Shown: positions 48,469 to 58,494, counted from the first letter of the stretch. The stretch: 64,000 nt of DNA from Kosakonia sp. BYX6 (GCF_038449125.1 NZ_CP151800.1:716406-780405), one strand, 5' to 3'. The notes: a model not told the origin generated them from the letters alone. Numbers and translations: made by a program.

Positions 48469-48876
48469 TTAACCTTTTACCGGGGTCGGTTTCAGGGCGA
48501 ATTTACCGTCGCCGGTTAATGCCAGCGTCAGCAAACCAATAATCCAGAAGGCCGGGAATTCCCATCCGCCGTTCGGGTTAGTGAAGAAGAAGCCCGCCGG
48601 GCCGTGTACGGTAAAGATGGCGCCGAGCAGAATCGGGATCAGTACAATCGCCACGATCCGGGCATAAACACCGAGGATTAGCGCAATCGCGCCCACCAGT
48701 TCAACCGCCATCGTCACATACGCCAGCCAGCCTGGCAGGCCGAGCGAGCCAAAAAATTGCGCGGTGCCCGCCGGGGTAAACGCGAAAAACTTCAGGCCAA
48801 AATGCGCCAGAAACAGAATGCCCAGCGCGAGGCGCATAATCAGGGCGGCATACGGGGCAGTGCGTTGATCGAACAT
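48469..48876 (-). CDS. DoxX family membrane protein (YqjF-like)
   Basis: A 135-residue inner-membrane protein with four hydrophobic helices (LIMRLALGILFLAHFGLK, AYVTMAVELVGAIALILGV, IVAIVLIPILLGAIF, FWIIGLLTLALTG). DoxX proteins are linked to quinone or thiol redox processes. It is in an operon with the glutathionyl-hydroquinone reductase-like gene. Confidence 0.88.
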   Translation of the reverse strand: MFDQRTAPYAALIMRLALGILFLAHFGLKFFAFTPAGTAQFFGSLGLPGWLAYVTMAVELVGAIALILGVYARIVAIVLIPILLGAIFTVHGPAGFFFTNPNGGWEFPAFWIIGLLTLALTGDGKFALKPTPVKG

Positions 48877-48978
48877 GGTGTTTTCCTCTCCTGTCAGTTG
48901 ATGAGAGGAGTGTAGAGTTTTTCCATCCGGATGATTATCTGGGCAAAATAGGGATGTTTATTTCCGTTTTGGAAATTA

Positions 48979-49890
48979 TCACCAACCCTGTTCCCACTCC
49001 GGCTGAGGCGCGAAAGCGTCGACCAGAAAATCGATCAACACGCGGGATTTTTGCGCCAGATAACGGGCGGGCGGATAAACGGCAAAAAGCGCCAGCGGCG
49101 GCGCTTCATAGGCGGTCAGCAGCGGTTTTACCCGCTTCTCTTTCAATGCCTGGCCTGCCACAAACACCGGCACGCGGGCAATGCCTAACCCGGCGCAGGC
49201 CGCTTCAAGGCAAACTTCGGCGTTAGAGAATTTCATGCGCCCGCGCACCGGCTGTGCATGCAATTGCTGATGCGCATCGAGAAACGGCCAGTGCCAGGGA
49301 TCGCGAAAGTTGGTATCGACAATCAGGCTGTGCTGTTCAAGCTGTTGCCAGTGCGCAGGTTCGCCGTGTTGGGCAAGATAATCCGGTGCTGCTACCAGCA
49401 CATTACGGATGGCACACAGGCGACGGGCAACGAGGCTGCTGTCGGCGAGGTTGCCGATACGCAACGCAAGATCAAAACCTTCATCCACCACGCTGACCAA
49501 CCGATCGGCGAAGCTGACATCCAGTTCAATTTCCGGATAACGGCGGGCAAACGCCACCAGATGCGGCGTTAATTGCGACGCGCCAAAGGTCACCGGTGCC
49601 GAAATGCGCAGCAGACCGGAAGGCGCATTGGCGATATTGCGCACCGAATCGTTTAGCGCATCGTAATCAATCAGCAACTGGCGAATACGTTCGTAATAGG
49701 CAAGCCCGACTTCCGTGGGCGTCAGCGAACGGGTACTGCGGCGCAGCAGGTTGACGCCAAGTTCATGCTCCAGGCGGGAGATCAATTTCGACGCCTGGCC
49801 GTGGCTGGTGCCACAGCGCTGTGCCGCGCCGGTAAAGCTGCCTGTTTCCATGACCGCAACAAACATGCGATCGCAATCCAGCCGTTCCAT
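48979..49890 (-). CDS. LysR-type transcription regulator
   Basis: A 303-residue regulator. Residues 1-60 form the winged helix-turn-helix (FTGAAQRCGTSHGQASKLISRLEHELG); residues 90-295 form the effector domain (SGLLRISAPVTFGASQLTPHL). It lies upstream of and on the same strand as the DoxX/reductase pair and may control it; E. coli keeps a LysR gene (yhaJ) near yqjFG. The effector is unknown. Confidence 0.9.
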   Translation of the reverse strand: MERLDCDRMFVAVMETGSFTGAAQRCGTSHGQASKLISRLEHELGVNLLRRSTRSLTPTEVGLAYYERIRQLLIDYDALNDSVRNIANAPSGLLRISAPVTFGASQLTPHLVAFARRYPEIELDVSFADRLVSVVDEGFDLALRIGNLADSSLVARRLCAIRNVLVAAPDYLAQHGEPAHWQQLEQHSLIVDTNFRDPWHWPFLDAHQQLHAQPVRGRMKFSNAEVCLEAACAGLGIARVPVFVAGQALKEKRVKPLLTAYEAPPLALFAVYPPARYLAQKSRVLIDFLVDAFAPQPEWEQGW

Positions 49891-49942
49891 ATGCCCTTTC
49901 CGGGTGGTTTTGTCGGAACATCACCATAGCAAAAGCCAAAAG

Positions 49943-50803
49943 TCAGCGCGACGCTGGCGGGTGGTTTTTACGGTATTGCAGCGGCGTCTCGCCGATACCG
50001 CGCTTAAACGCGCTGATAAAGTATGTCACGTCGGAAAAACCGACGTCGCTGGCGATATCGCGGATGCTGCGCGGGCTGTGTAGCAGGTAGTCGCAGGCTT
50101 TACGCAGACGCAGTGTGTTGAGGTATTGATGAATCGGTTCGCCGGTCTCAAAGTGGAAACGGCGCGACACATAACTGCGGGATTTGCCCAGCTCCTGCGC
50201 CAGCCGTTCAAGGCTGAACTTGTGGCGGTAATTTTCTTCGAGCCAGAACATCACCGGCGTGGCGATGCCGCTGCGCTCTTCCGGTAATTTCTCGTTATCT
50301 TCCGGCAACATTCCTAACAGATTGAGCAACAGGCAGGCGACCTGTTCGACGTTCAGTCGACGGCTTTCGGCGAGCCGGGCATAACAGCTAAACAGGTGAT
50401 CGATATGCGGGTGGATCTCCGCCGCATCCATCACCACGGCCGCGGCGCCGCGCAACGACAACCGCTGTAAACGCTGGTGATTATGCGGAAAATCGCGCAG
50501 GTGTTTGAGCACGACATGGTGATCAACATGAATAATGGTGCGCCGGTAACAATGTTCTGCCTGCTCATCCACCATCACCCGGTGCAGGGTAAACGGCGGA
50601 AAGAAAAAGAGCCGTCCGGGGCGCATGGTGTACTGGCGATTATCGACAATCACCACGCCAAAACCCTCTTCGACATACAGCACTTCCAGGCACTGATGCC
50701 AGTGGTGGTAACGCACGGTATTGGCGAAAAGCCGGCTAAACGACACGATGGCATCGTTGAGGGTAATCAGCTCCAGCCGCTCTTCCTGCAAGGTCGAAGT
50801 CAT
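49943..50803 (-). CDS. AraC-family regulator of the uronide locus
   Basis: A 286-residue regulator with an N-terminal cupin (MRPGRLFFFPPFTLHRV) for ligand binding and a C-terminal double helix-turn-helix (residues about 185-286: FSLERLAQELGKSRSYVSRRF, IRDIASDVGFSDVTYFISAFKRGIG). It is divergent from the DUF2264 gene, the usual place for a local activator. RhaS, an AraC-type activator, controls rhiTN in Dickeya; by analogy this one may respond to a sugar of the locus. Confidence 0.9.
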   Translation of the reverse strand: MTSTLQEERLELITLNDAIVSFSRLFANTVRYHHWHQCLEVLYVEEGFGVVIVDNRQYTMRPGRLFFFPPFTLHRVMVDEQAEHCYRRTIIHVDHHVVLKHLRDFPHNHQRLQRLSLRGAAAVVMDAAEIHPHIDHLFSCYARLAESRRLNVEQVACLLLNLLGMLPEDNEKLPEERSGIATPVMFWLEENYRHKFSLERLAQELGKSRSYVSRRFHFETGEPIHQYLNTLRLRKACDYLLHSPRSIRDIASDVGFSDVTYFISAFKRGIGETPLQYRKNHPPASR

Positions 50804-50896
50804 AGTGCAACCATTCTCAATTTTTCCTTCCCACGAGGCATTTATAAACCACGGTTTTAAATTTTATTCATTATTGGTTCAGGCAACTTTCGGCGG

Positions 50897-50912
50897 TGTG
50901 ACAAAGGTAACA
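50897..50912. promoter_or_regulatory. CRP-like site ahead of the DUF2264 operon
   Basis: TGTGA-CAAAGG-TAACA matches the CRP pattern (TGTGA, 6 bases, TCACA) except one base and lies 57-72 bases before the DUF2264 start, in the divergent promoter region. Catabolite control would fit a sugar-use locus. Confidence 0.45.
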
Positions 50913-50968
50913 TTTCCTCTTCCTGGTCATTAACTATCCTTCTGCGACACCTAAAGGGAGGGAACGTT

Positions 50969-52795
50969 ATGCTGGCGGCGCAAGAGAAAACATCAAATCC
51001 ATTGTCATCTCGCGACGATGTCGTTGGGGCACTTATTGAGATGCTCGGCGCGTTGGATAAGCAGTTCCCTGAAGGGGCGTCGCAATTTTCCCTTGGCGCG
51101 ACCAGCGCCCATTACCGTGACGCGATTGCCGAAATGGAAGGGTTATCCCGCGCATTGTGGGGGCTGTTTCCACTGATGGCGGGCGGCGACGCCGAACCGT
51201 TCAGCGCGAAATACATTGCGGCGATCAAGCGCGGAACCAACGCGCAAAACAGCGGTTACTGGGGGGATACCGAACCCTACGATCAGCGCCTGGTCGAGAT
51301 GGCGGCGTACGGTTTAGGGCTGGCGCTGCTGGGTGACAAGCTGACGGCGGCCTTCAGCGAACGTGAAGTGGATAACCTGCATCAGTGGCTTTATCAAATC
51401 ACTGATGCGCAAATGCCCGACAGCAACTGGAATTTTTTCGCCATCATGGTGCAACTGGGTTTTAAACGCGCGGGGTTGCCGTGGGACGCCGCCGCGATTG
51501 AACGCCGCTTTGCGATGATGGATGCCTACTATCTGGGCGATGGCTGGTATTCCGATGGCCCGGGCCGACCCAAAGATTACTACATCTCCATGGCGTTCCA
51601 TTTTTACGGCCTGATCTACGCCACGCTTAATGGTGAAGACGATGCCGGGCGCGCGGCCATCATCCGCGAACGGGCCAGCCTGTTCGCGCAGGACTTTATC
51701 TATATGTCGGCGGCGGAGGGGGAATCGGTGCCGTTTGGCCGCAGCCTGACGTACCGCTTTGCGATGGTCGCGTTCTGGAGCGCGGTGGCGTTTTCCGGCC
51801 TGCCGGTATTTTCACCGGGCGTGGTGAAGGGCCTTGTCCTGCGCCATCTGCGCTGGTGGCTTATGCAGCCGATTTTCGATCGCGACGGCATTTTGACGCT
51901 CGGTTTTGCCTACCCGAACCTGGCGATGTGCGAAGACTACAACTCGCCGGGTTCACCTTATTGGGCGCTGAAAGTGTTTTTGATTCTCGCATTGCCGGCG
52001 TCCGACACGTTCTGGCAAGCCGCCGAGCAACCGTTACCCGCATTAGATGTGCAGCGGACAATCCCGCCAGCCGGGCAAATCATTGTTCAAAGCGACCAGT
52101 CGCGGCATGTCTGGATGCTCACATCCGGCCAGCTTGAGTTGAACAACTACGTCAATACCGAGGCGAAATACACCAAATTTGCCTACTCCAGCCGCTTTGG
52201 TTTCACCATTGAGCGCGGGCGGTACGGCATTAAACATGCCGCGTGTGACTCAATGTTGCTGCTCAGTGACGGGGATAACTACTTTCGTGGTCGCCGTGAA
52301 TGTGAAGAGGTGAAGATCAGCCCGCAGGCGATTTTCTCGCGCTGGTCACCGTGGCAGGACGTGCATATCAGTACCTGGCTTATTCCCTGCGGCGACTGGC
52401 ATGTACGCGTGCATTGCATTGATTCCGCACGCCATTTGCAGAGTGTGGAAGGCGGTTTTGCGGTGTTGAAAGCGCCGCATCGTCTTGAATCTGGCGGTAG
52501 CCTGGTGGTGGCGGAAAACGGCGTCAGTGGCATTTTCGAGCTGCTTACCGATGCGCCGCGCGAGGCCGACAGCGTGGTGACGCCGCCCAATAGCAGCATC
52601 ATGTTTTCGCCGTGCGCCGCGATCCCCGTGCTGCGCGGCGATATTGCGCCTGGCAGGCAGTGGCTGGCCTGCGCCGTGCAGGCTGGCATAACTGAAAACG
52701 CTTTTAATCACGACTTACCGATATTGCAAATAGAAGACCATGCGCTGGTGATTTCTCATCCGGGGCAAAAAAATAACAACGTTATTGCTTTTTAA
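50969..52795 (+). CDS. DUF2264 protein, probable polysaccharide-fragment enzyme
   Basis: A 608-residue cytosolic protein (no signal peptide). The N-terminal half has the alpha-helical toroid pattern of DUF2264 (MEGLSRALWGLFPLMAGG, NWNFFAIMVQLGFKRAG, DGWYSDGPGRPKDYYISMAFHFYGLIYA), the C-terminal half is beta-rich. DUF2264 proteins occur with uronide and glycan degradation genes; the reaction is not settled from sequence. GGGAGGGAA precedes the start. It leads an operon with an MFS transporter (58 bases on) and a GH88 hydrolase. Confidence 0.87.
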   Translation: MLAAQEKTSNPLSSRDDVVGALIEMLGALDKQFPEGASQFSLGATSAHYRDAIAEMEGLSRALWGLFPLMAGGDAEPFSAKYIAAIKRGTNAQNSGYWGDTEPYDQRLVEMAAYGLGLALLGDKLTAAFSEREVDNLHQWLYQITDAQMPDSNWNFFAIMVQLGFKRAGLPWDAAAIERRFAMMDAYYLGDGWYSDGPGRPKDYYISMAFHFYGLIYATLNGEDDAGRAAIIRERASLFAQDFIYMSAAEGESVPFGRSLTYRFAMVAFWSAVAFSGLPVFSPGVVKGLVLRHLRWWLMQPIFDRDGILTLGFAYPNLAMCEDYNSPGSPYWALKVFLILALPASDTFWQAAEQPLPALDVQRTIPPAGQIIVQSDQSRHVWMLTSGQLELNNYVNTEAKYTKFAYSSRFGFTIERGRYGIKHAACDSMLLLSDGDNYFRGRRECEEVKISPQAIFSRWSPWQDVHISTWLIPCGDWHVRVHCIDSARHLQSVEGGFAVLKAPHRLESGGSLVVAENGVSGIFELLTDAPREADSVVTPPNSSIMFSPCAAIPVLRGDIAPGRQWLACAVQAGITENAFNHDLPILQIEDHALVISHPGQKNNNVIAF

Positions 52796-52853
52796 TTCCC
52801 GGTCTCGACCGGGCAATAAACTCTGAACCCTACATGCTTTCGTCGAGGATAGT

Positions 52854-54110
52854 ATGGAAAAAATAGCCATCAATAATAAAACTGAGTATTACAAAATCAG
52901 CACCTTTATATTCCTCTACTTTTTTACCTGGTCGGCGAGTATTGGCTTGCTGGCTATCTGGTTGGGGCAAAAAGCCAACCTCAGCGGTACGGTTATCGGC
53001 ACGGTATTTGCCGTTAATGGGATATTTTCGGTGATCCTCAAACCGATCTACGGCTATATCCTGGATAAAATCGGCATGAGCAAATACTTGCTCTATTTCG
53101 TCGTATTAATGTCGGCGTTAATGGCGCCATTCTTTATTTACGTTTACCAACCGCTGTTAATTTCTAACACCTTAGCGGGGATTATTGTCGGGGCGATTTA
53201 TCTGAGCTTCGCCTGGTATGCGGGCGTGGCGGCGTGCGAATCCTATACCGATCGCTACAGCCGTTTAAATGGCATGGAGTTCGGCCAAATCAGAATGTGG
53301 GGATCGCTGGGTTGGGCAGTCGCGTCGTCGTTTTCCGGCCTGCTGTTTAACCTCTCTCCGGCGTACAACTTTATTATGGGATCCGTGGCGTCACTGATTA
53401 TGTTGGCGGTGCTGCTGAGCCTGAAAGTGAACGTGCATTCCGCGCATGCCAGCGACGTGCTGGCGAAGGAAAAAATCGCCCCGGCGGATGTTTACGCGCT
53501 GCTGCGTAACCGCAAGTTCTGGGCTTTCTGCCTGTATGTCGCCGGTGTCGCCTGGATGATGTTTATCGCCGAACAGCAGTTCTCGCGCTATTTCGTCACC
53601 TTCTTTGATGATGTTCATCAGGGCAATGCCGTCTTTGGTTATTTGGGGACGGTGCAATCCGGAATGGAATTCGTCATGTATATGGTAATTCCGCTGTTTG
53701 TGAACTTTATCGGCGCTAAACGCGGGTTATTAATTGTCGGGCTGGTAGTTGGCGCGCGGTTAATTATTTCCGGCTTGTGCGAATCACATTTACTTATTTC
53801 GGTATTGAAACCGCTGTACGGTCTGGAAATTTGTTTACTGCTGGTGTCGGTCTTTAAATATATCGCCGAGCATTTCGATAAGCGGGTTAACGCCACCATG
53901 TATTTATTGGGTTATCAGGCGATGTTGTATGTCGGTAATGTGGTGATTTCCTCCCCGGCCGGGATTTTGTATGACCGCATCGGTTTTGAAAACACCTACA
54001 TTATTATGGGCAGTATTGCGCTGGCCTTTACTTTAATTTCCCTGTTTACCTTATCGGCCTGTCAGAGCAAATGGCGTCAACATAATGCGCTGGATATTGC
54101 GACGCGTTAA
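52854..54110 (+). CDS. MFS oligosaccharide:H+ symporter (RhiT-like)
   Basis: A 418-residue transporter with twelve helices of the LacY/RafB/RhiT group (FLYFFTWSASIGLLAIWLGQ, GTVFAVNGIFSVILKPIYGY, EFGQIRMWGSLGWAVASSFSG). Neighbouring GH88 and DUF2264 genes point to import of unsaturated uronide oligosaccharides. In Dickeya RhiT imports rhamnogalacturonides together with RhiN; this gene pair looks equivalent. Substrate is inference. Confidence 0.88.
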   Translation: MEKIAINNKTEYYKISTFIFLYFFTWSASIGLLAIWLGQKANLSGTVIGTVFAVNGIFSVILKPIYGYILDKIGMSKYLLYFVVLMSALMAPFFIYVYQPLLISNTLAGIIVGAIYLSFAWYAGVAACESYTDRYSRLNGMEFGQIRMWGSLGWAVASSFSGLLFNLSPAYNFIMGSVASLIMLAVLLSLKVNVHSAHASDVLAKEKIAPADVYALLRNRKFWAFCLYVAGVAWMMFIAEQQFSRYFVTFFDDVHQGNAVFGYLGTVQSGMEFVMYMVIPLFVNFIGAKRGLLIVGLVVGARLIISGLCESHLLISVLKPLYGLEICLLLVSVFKYIAEHFDKRVNATMYLLGYQAMLYVGNVVISSPAGILYDRIGFENTYIIMGSIALAFTLISLFTLSACQSKWRQHNALDIATR

Positions 54111-54147
54111 TGGCTACTTATTTTCTGTAAAAAGAAGGAACCGAAAT

Positions 54148-55338
54148 ATGTTAAGTAAAATCGTTGAGGAAAGGTTACGTGAACTCCCCGGTGCGCCCAT
54201 TGATGTGCAGGCGTTTAAAGATGAGCTGGATTCCGCGCGTAACCATACCCTTGAACTGATTCGCCGTCATTTAACGCAATTCGGTGAACAATTCCCGGCG
54301 GAAACTTGTGTGCAGGGCTATTACCCGTTAACCGATAATGTCGAGTGGACCACCAGTTTCTGGACCGGGCAGTTATGGCTGGCGTGGGAAATGAGTGGCG
54401 ACGAACAGTGCCGCGCGCTGGCAGAGCGCCATGTGCGCTCGTTCGGCCTGCGCATTGCCGGGCGACAGGATACCAACACCCACGATCTTGGCTTTTTATA
54501 CACGCTCTCTTGTGTGGCGGCCTGGCGTCTGACCGGCAATCGCGAAGCGCGCGGTTTCGCGCTGTTGGCGGCAGAAGCCCTGCTGGAGCGCTTTCACGAA
54601 AAGGCGCAGATCATTCAGGCGTGGGGCGATCTACAAGATCCCGAACAGGCCGGGCGCATGATTATCGACTGCAATATGAACCTGCCGCTGCTGTACTGGG
54701 CGACGGAGCAAACCGGGGATCGGCGTTTTGCCGACGCCGCGCAGGCACATGTAAATCAGGCGGCGAAGTACCTGATTCGTGAAGATGCCTCAACGTTTCA
54801 CACGTACTACATGGATGTGCAAACCGGCGCGCCGCGCTACGGCAACACGCAGCAGGGCTACGCGGATGACTCCTGCTGGTCGCGCGGCCAGGCGTGGGGG
54901 ATTTACGGTTTTCTGCTGAGTTATATCTACACCGGCGACAAAGAGATGGTGGCGCTATCGAAACGCCTCGCCAACTACTTCCTCAACCGTTTGCCGGAAG
55001 ACGCGGTTTGCCACTGGGATTTGGCGTTGGTGGGCACCGATGCGCTGCGCGATTCGTCATCGGCGGCAATTGCGGTGTGCGGCTTGCTGGAGTTGGTTAA
55101 GCAACTGCCGGTGACGGATCCGGATCGCGCGCATTATCAGCAGTGGGCGATGCGCATTATGTCGTCATTGGGTAAGCATTATCTGGCGGGCAAACAGGAC
55201 GCGACAACCGGGCTGCTGAAACATTCGGTGTATCACCTGTCGAGCAATAAAGGGGTCGATGAGTGCTGTAGCTGGGGGGATTATTTTTACGTGGAGGCAC
55301 TGGCGCGGTTTTCGCAAAGCTGGAAGTTATATTGGTAG
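54148..55338 (+). CDS. GH88 unsaturated glucuronyl/galacturonyl hydrolase
   Basis: A 396-residue cytosolic enzyme that removes the 4,5-unsaturated uronic acid left by lyases. It is an alpha6/alpha6 barrel (VEWTTSFWTGQLWLAWE, QGYADDSCWSRGQAWGIYGF). Asp113 (THDLGFLY) and Asp174 (IIDCNMNLPLLYWA) are 61 residues apart, the same spacing as Asp88 and Asp149 of Bacillus UGL. ATG at 54148 follows GAAGGAACC; the frame also runs upstream into the transporter gene. It ends the operon. No lyase gene is in the window, so fragments must come from elsewhere. RhiN-like function is probable. Confidence 0.9.
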   Translation: MLSKIVEERLRELPGAPIDVQAFKDELDSARNHTLELIRRHLTQFGEQFPAETCVQGYYPLTDNVEWTTSFWTGQLWLAWEMSGDEQCRALAERHVRSFGLRIAGRQDTNTHDLGFLYTLSCVAAWRLTGNREARGFALLAAEALLERFHEKAQIIQAWGDLQDPEQAGRMIIDCNMNLPLLYWATEQTGDRRFADAAQAHVNQAAKYLIREDASTFHTYYMDVQTGAPRYGNTQQGYADDSCWSRGQAWGIYGFLLSYIYTGDKEMVALSKRLANYFLNRLPEDAVCHWDLALVGTDALRDSSSAAIAVCGLLELVKQLPVTDPDRAHYQQWAMRIMSSLGKHYLAGKQDATTGLLKHSVYHLSSNKGVDECCSWGDYFYVEALARFSQSWKLYW

Positions 55339-55347
55339 AGCGTCTTT

Positions 55348-55371
55348 TCCCTCTCCCTTTAGGGAGAGGGA
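55348..55371. terminator. Hairpin between the GH88 gene and ygiN
   Basis: Perfect 10-bp stem TCCCTCTCCC/GGGAGAGGGA with loop TTTA. It lies between two convergent genes. Confidence 0.7.
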
Positions 55372-55378
55372 CATTCTC

Positions 55379-55693
55379 TTACAGACCCGCTTCGAGAATG
55401 CGGATATGTGTTTCCAGCACGTTCCCTTTGACCGCTTCGCTCCACGCTTTCATATGCGGAGTTTGCAGGTGCGCTTCAAGATGCGCCACGCTTTCCCATC
55501 GCTCCACCATCATGATTGAATCCGGCGCTGTTGCCTGAAAGCTCACGCCCGCAGCGTGATCCACCAGCGGTGCATAGCCGTGGCAGCCTTCTTCTTTCAG
55601 TACAACGGGTACAATCTTCGCGAATTCATCAAGCACTGCCTGGCGATGATGCTGGCCCGGGCGAGTGCGGATTTCTGCAATTACTGTCAACAT
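55379..55693 (-). CDS. ygiN: Quinol monooxygenase YgiN
   Basis: A 104-residue ABM-fold protein that oxidises menadiol in E. coli. MLTVIAEIRTRPGQHHRQAV and EEGCHGYAPLVDH are characteristic. It follows mdaB by 28 bases, forming a quinone redox pair. Confidence 0.95.
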   Translation of the reverse strand: MLTVIAEIRTRPGQHHRQAVLDEFAKIVPVVLKEEGCHGYAPLVDHAAGVSFQATAPDSIMMVERWESVAHLEAHLQTPHMKAWSEAVKGNVLETHIRILEAGL

Positions 55694-55721
55694 GGTTTAC
55701 TCCTCCTAAGTCCAGCTACAG

Positions 55722-56303
55722 TTAAGCAAAAATCTCGGCCAGATGCTTGCGATATTCTGCGATATAACGCGGTACGTCCGGCATTTTGATGACGTCATTA
55801 ACGATAAATGTCGGCAGCGGATCCATGCCGAGGAATTGATTGGCTTTATGGAAAGGCAGGTAAACACCGTCAACACCAACACCGTGGAAGAACTGATCTT
55901 CATCGGTAAATGCATCCATCGGCGCGTTCCAGGTCAGCGACAGCATATAGGTTTTGCCCTGAATCAGGCCGCCGGAACCGTATTTTTTCGACGCATCAGA
56001 ACGCGTACGACCATCGCTGGCATACAGTGATCCGTGGCCTTCGGTGAACACATCGTCCATGTATTTTTTGACGGTCCACGGCGCGCCCATCCACCAGCCC
56101 GGCATCTGCCAAATGATGGTGTCGGCCCACAGGAAGTTTTCAACTTCCGCTTTGACATCGTAATCGCCGTCAGTACGCACGGTTCTAACATCATGTCCGG
56201 CGTCGCGCAGGAAACCTTCCGCGACCTCGGTCAGGGTGTCGTTCAACTGACCATTAGAGTGAGCGAATTTCTTCGCGCCGTTGATAATCAAGATATTGCT
56301 CAT
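55722..56303 (-). CDS. mdaB: NADPH quinone reductase MdaB
   Basis: A 193-residue flavodoxin-fold reductase giving two-electron reduction of quinones, which protects from redox cycling. MSNILIINGAKKFAHSNGQL is the FAD-binding start, and IIWQMPGWWMGAPWTVKKY is the active-site loop. ATG at 56303 is chosen to match E. coli MdaB in sequence and length. Confidence 0.96.
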   Translation of the reverse strand: MSNILIINGAKKFAHSNGQLNDTLTEVAEGFLRDAGHDVRTVRTDGDYDVKAEVENFLWADTIIWQMPGWWMGAPWTVKKYMDDVFTEGHGSLYASDGRTRSDASKKYGSGGLIQGKTYMLSLTWNAPMDAFTDEDQFFHGVGVDGVYLPFHKANQFLGMDPLPTFIVNDVIKMPDVPRYIAEYRKHLAEIFA

Positions 56304-56410
56304 AATTTGTCCTCGGATAAAAGCGTTTGGCGGCGATTCTACCCGGATCAACGGTGCAGTGTAATTGGCAAAAATTGCAAAGACTTTTGCGGCAATAGCA
56401 ATAATTGCCG

Positions 56411-57757
56411 CTACCAGTTCAGGCGAGCAATAAATCCGCCTTGCGGATGATTAGCAAAGGTGACCGTCATTTGATGCATCGCGGCAATGCGCTGCACAAT
56501 CGACAAACCAAGCCCGCTACCGGTTTCGCTTTGCCCCGGCGGACGGTAAAAACGCTCGCCAATACGCGCCAGCGCTTCGTGGCTGATGCCCGGCCCGTTA
56601 TCCCGCACGCTAAACGCGTTTGCTTCCAGCGTGACGTCGACCACACTGCCCGGCGGGCTGTAGCGAATGGCGTTATCCAGCAAATTACGCACTAACAAAC
56701 TGAGTAACAGCGGCTGCCCTTGGCGGTTAACGGATTGCGCGTGCAGGTGCAGACGCACGTCAATGCCCGCCTGTTGCGCGCAGTGGTAAATATCCATGAC
56801 TGCTGATTGCAACAGCGCGTCCACCGAGAGGGTTTCGATGCCATCGATTTTGTCCAGCGAATCCAGCCTTGATAGCGTCAGCAGTTGATCCACCAGCCGC
56901 GTGGCGCGATCGATGCCCACGTGCAACTGCGCGAGCGCTTTCTGGCGTGAATCGGCATCGTCATCGGAGAGTTGCGCCACTTCCGTTTGTACTTTCAACG
57001 CCGCCAGCGGGCTGCGCAACTCATGGGCCGCATCGGACGTAAAGCGCCGTTCGCGCAGCATCATGGCGTGGGTTCGCGCGAAAAGCTGGTTCAGGGCATC
57101 AACCAACGGGCGCACTTCGCTGGGCACGCCTTGTGTGTTAAGCGGTTCAGCATGATCCGGCGCGCGGGAACGCAGCGCCAGCGCCAGCTTTTTCAAAGGG
57201 CGCAGTTCAAAAGAGAGCAGCACAATCAGCAGCGCCAGCATTAACGGCAGGGCTACCAGCCACGGTGTCAGTTGCGAGGCGATAATTTCCAGCGCCATCT
57301 CCTGGCGATACTCCCATTCCTGGCCGACGACTACGCGGAATTTGCCGCCCGGCGCGGTGAGCCACAGGAAGCGCCATTGATCATCTTCATCCTGCAAATG
57401 GCCGTTATCAAAGCCTTCGCGGCGATAGTTGTACGGAATATCCCGGCCATTCTCGCCGTCGTTCAGCAGCATTTTGCCGTCCGTGGAATAGATAGCGAAC
57501 GCCAGCGCGTCATCATCCAGATGCCCGTGTTTGATCTTCTTTTTGCCAATTTGCGGTGTTATGCCGGGTAACTGGTTGAGTTCCATCACGCTGAGCCGTT
57601 TGGCGAACAGCATCTGTTGCGTATCAAACAGCTTGTCGAGTTTGTCGCGGGTTTGTTGCCAGGCCACCAGGCTGGCGCACAGCCAGGCTGCCATTGAGAG
57701 CAATAAAAATAGCAGCGTGAGGCGCAGGCGCAGGCTCAACGGAAAGGTGAGTTTCAT
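56411..57757 (-). CDS. qseC: Sensor histidine kinase QseC
   Basis: A 448-residue membrane sensor. Two membrane helices (about 11-33 and 163-183) frame a periplasmic domain. The phosphorylated histidine is His245 in [15 protein letters not shown]; the ATP-binding domain has [20 protein letters not shown] and [10 protein letters not shown]. coli QseC senses autoinducer-3 and catecholamines. It overlaps qseB by 4 bases. The ygiZ gene that E. coli has between qseC and mdaB is missing. Confidence 0.96.
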   Translation of the reverse strand: MKLTFPLSLRLRLTLLFLLLSMAAWLCASLVAWQQTRDKLDKLFDTQQMLFAKRLSVMELNQLPGITPQIGKKKIKHGHLDDDALAFAIYSTDGKMLLNDGENGRDIPYNYRREGFDNGHLQDEDDQWRFLWLTAPGGKFRVVVGQEWEYRQEMALEIIASQLTPWLVALPLMLALLIVLLSFELRPLKKLALALRSRAPDHAEPLNTQGVPSEVRPLVDALNQLFARTHAMMLRERRFTSDAAHELRSPLAALKVQTEVAQLSDDDADSRQKALAQLHVGIDRATRLVDQLLTLSRLDSLDKIDGIETLSVDALLQSAVMDIYHCAQQAGIDVRLHLHAQSVNRQGQPLLLSLLVRNLLDNAIRYSPPGSVVDVTLEANAFSVRDNGPGISHEALARIGERFYRPPGQSETGSGLGLSIVQRIAAMHQMTVTFANHPQGGFIARLNW

Positions 57758-58413
57758 TGGTCTCCCAGGGTGTAACCGATACCGTGCACGGTGCGGATAA
57801 ACTCGCTGCCGAGTTTGCGCCGCAGGTGGTGCACATGCACCTCCACCGCATTGCTGGAAACGTCGTCGTCCCAGTTATAGAGCTTCTCTTCGATAAGTTT
57901 GCGCGGCAATACGCGCCCGGCATTGCGCAGCAGCAACTCCAGCAGGGCGAACTCTTTGGGTTTCAGCGAGAGCGTTTCATTGTTGAAGGTCGCAACCAGA
58001 TTTACGGGATCGAGCGTCACTTGCCCGTGACATAACACGCTCTGCGCCTGGCCGTGCGTTCGGCGAATCAACACTTCCAGGCGAGCGGCCACTTCGATCA
58101 AGGCAAAAGGTTTGCACAGGTAATCATCCGCGCCGAGTCGCAAACCTTCGACGCGCTGGTCAATGGCGTCGCGGGCGGTGAGGATCAGCACCGGTTCCGC
58201 GCGTTTCTCTTCGCGCCAGGCGCGTAAAATATCCAGCCCGTCGATGCCTGGCAGCGTTAAGTCGAGGATCACCGCGTCATAAGGTGCGGCAAACAGCGCA
58301 GCTTTGCCAAGCTTGCCGTCGGTAAACCAGTCGACGCAGAAGCCTTTTTTGCTTAATCCGGCTTTGATGCCGTCGCCGATTAACGTGTCATCTTCAATTA
58401 ATAAAATGCGCAT
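57754..58413 (-). CDS. qseB: Response regulator QseB
   Basis: A 219-residue OmpR-type regulator. The receiver domain has acidic IEDD, phospho-acceptor Asp51 ([10 protein letters not shown]) and Lys in LCKPFALIE; the C-terminal winged helix contains [19 protein letters not shown] at 58413 gives MRILLIEDD as in E. coli; the extra upstream codons are not needed. It is divergent from ygiW across a PmrA-type box. Confidence 0.96.
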   Translation of the reverse strand: MRILLIEDDTLIGDGIKAGLSKKGFCVDWFTDGKLGKAALFAAPYDAVILDLTLPGIDGLDILRAWREEKRAEPVLILTARDAIDQRVEGLRLGADDYLCKPFALIEVAARLEVLIRRTHGQAQSVLCHGQVTLDPVNLVATFNNETLSLKPKEFALLELLLRNAGRVLPRKLIEEKLYNWDDDVSSNAVEVHVHHLRRKLGSEFIRTVHGIGYTLGDQ

Positions 58414-58494
58414 AACGCCTCCTTTCACCGCTTTCTGATGGCAGTAAACCCGCTCGCGACCGGCAATGTACAGCGAAAAATTATCTTTTTTCCC

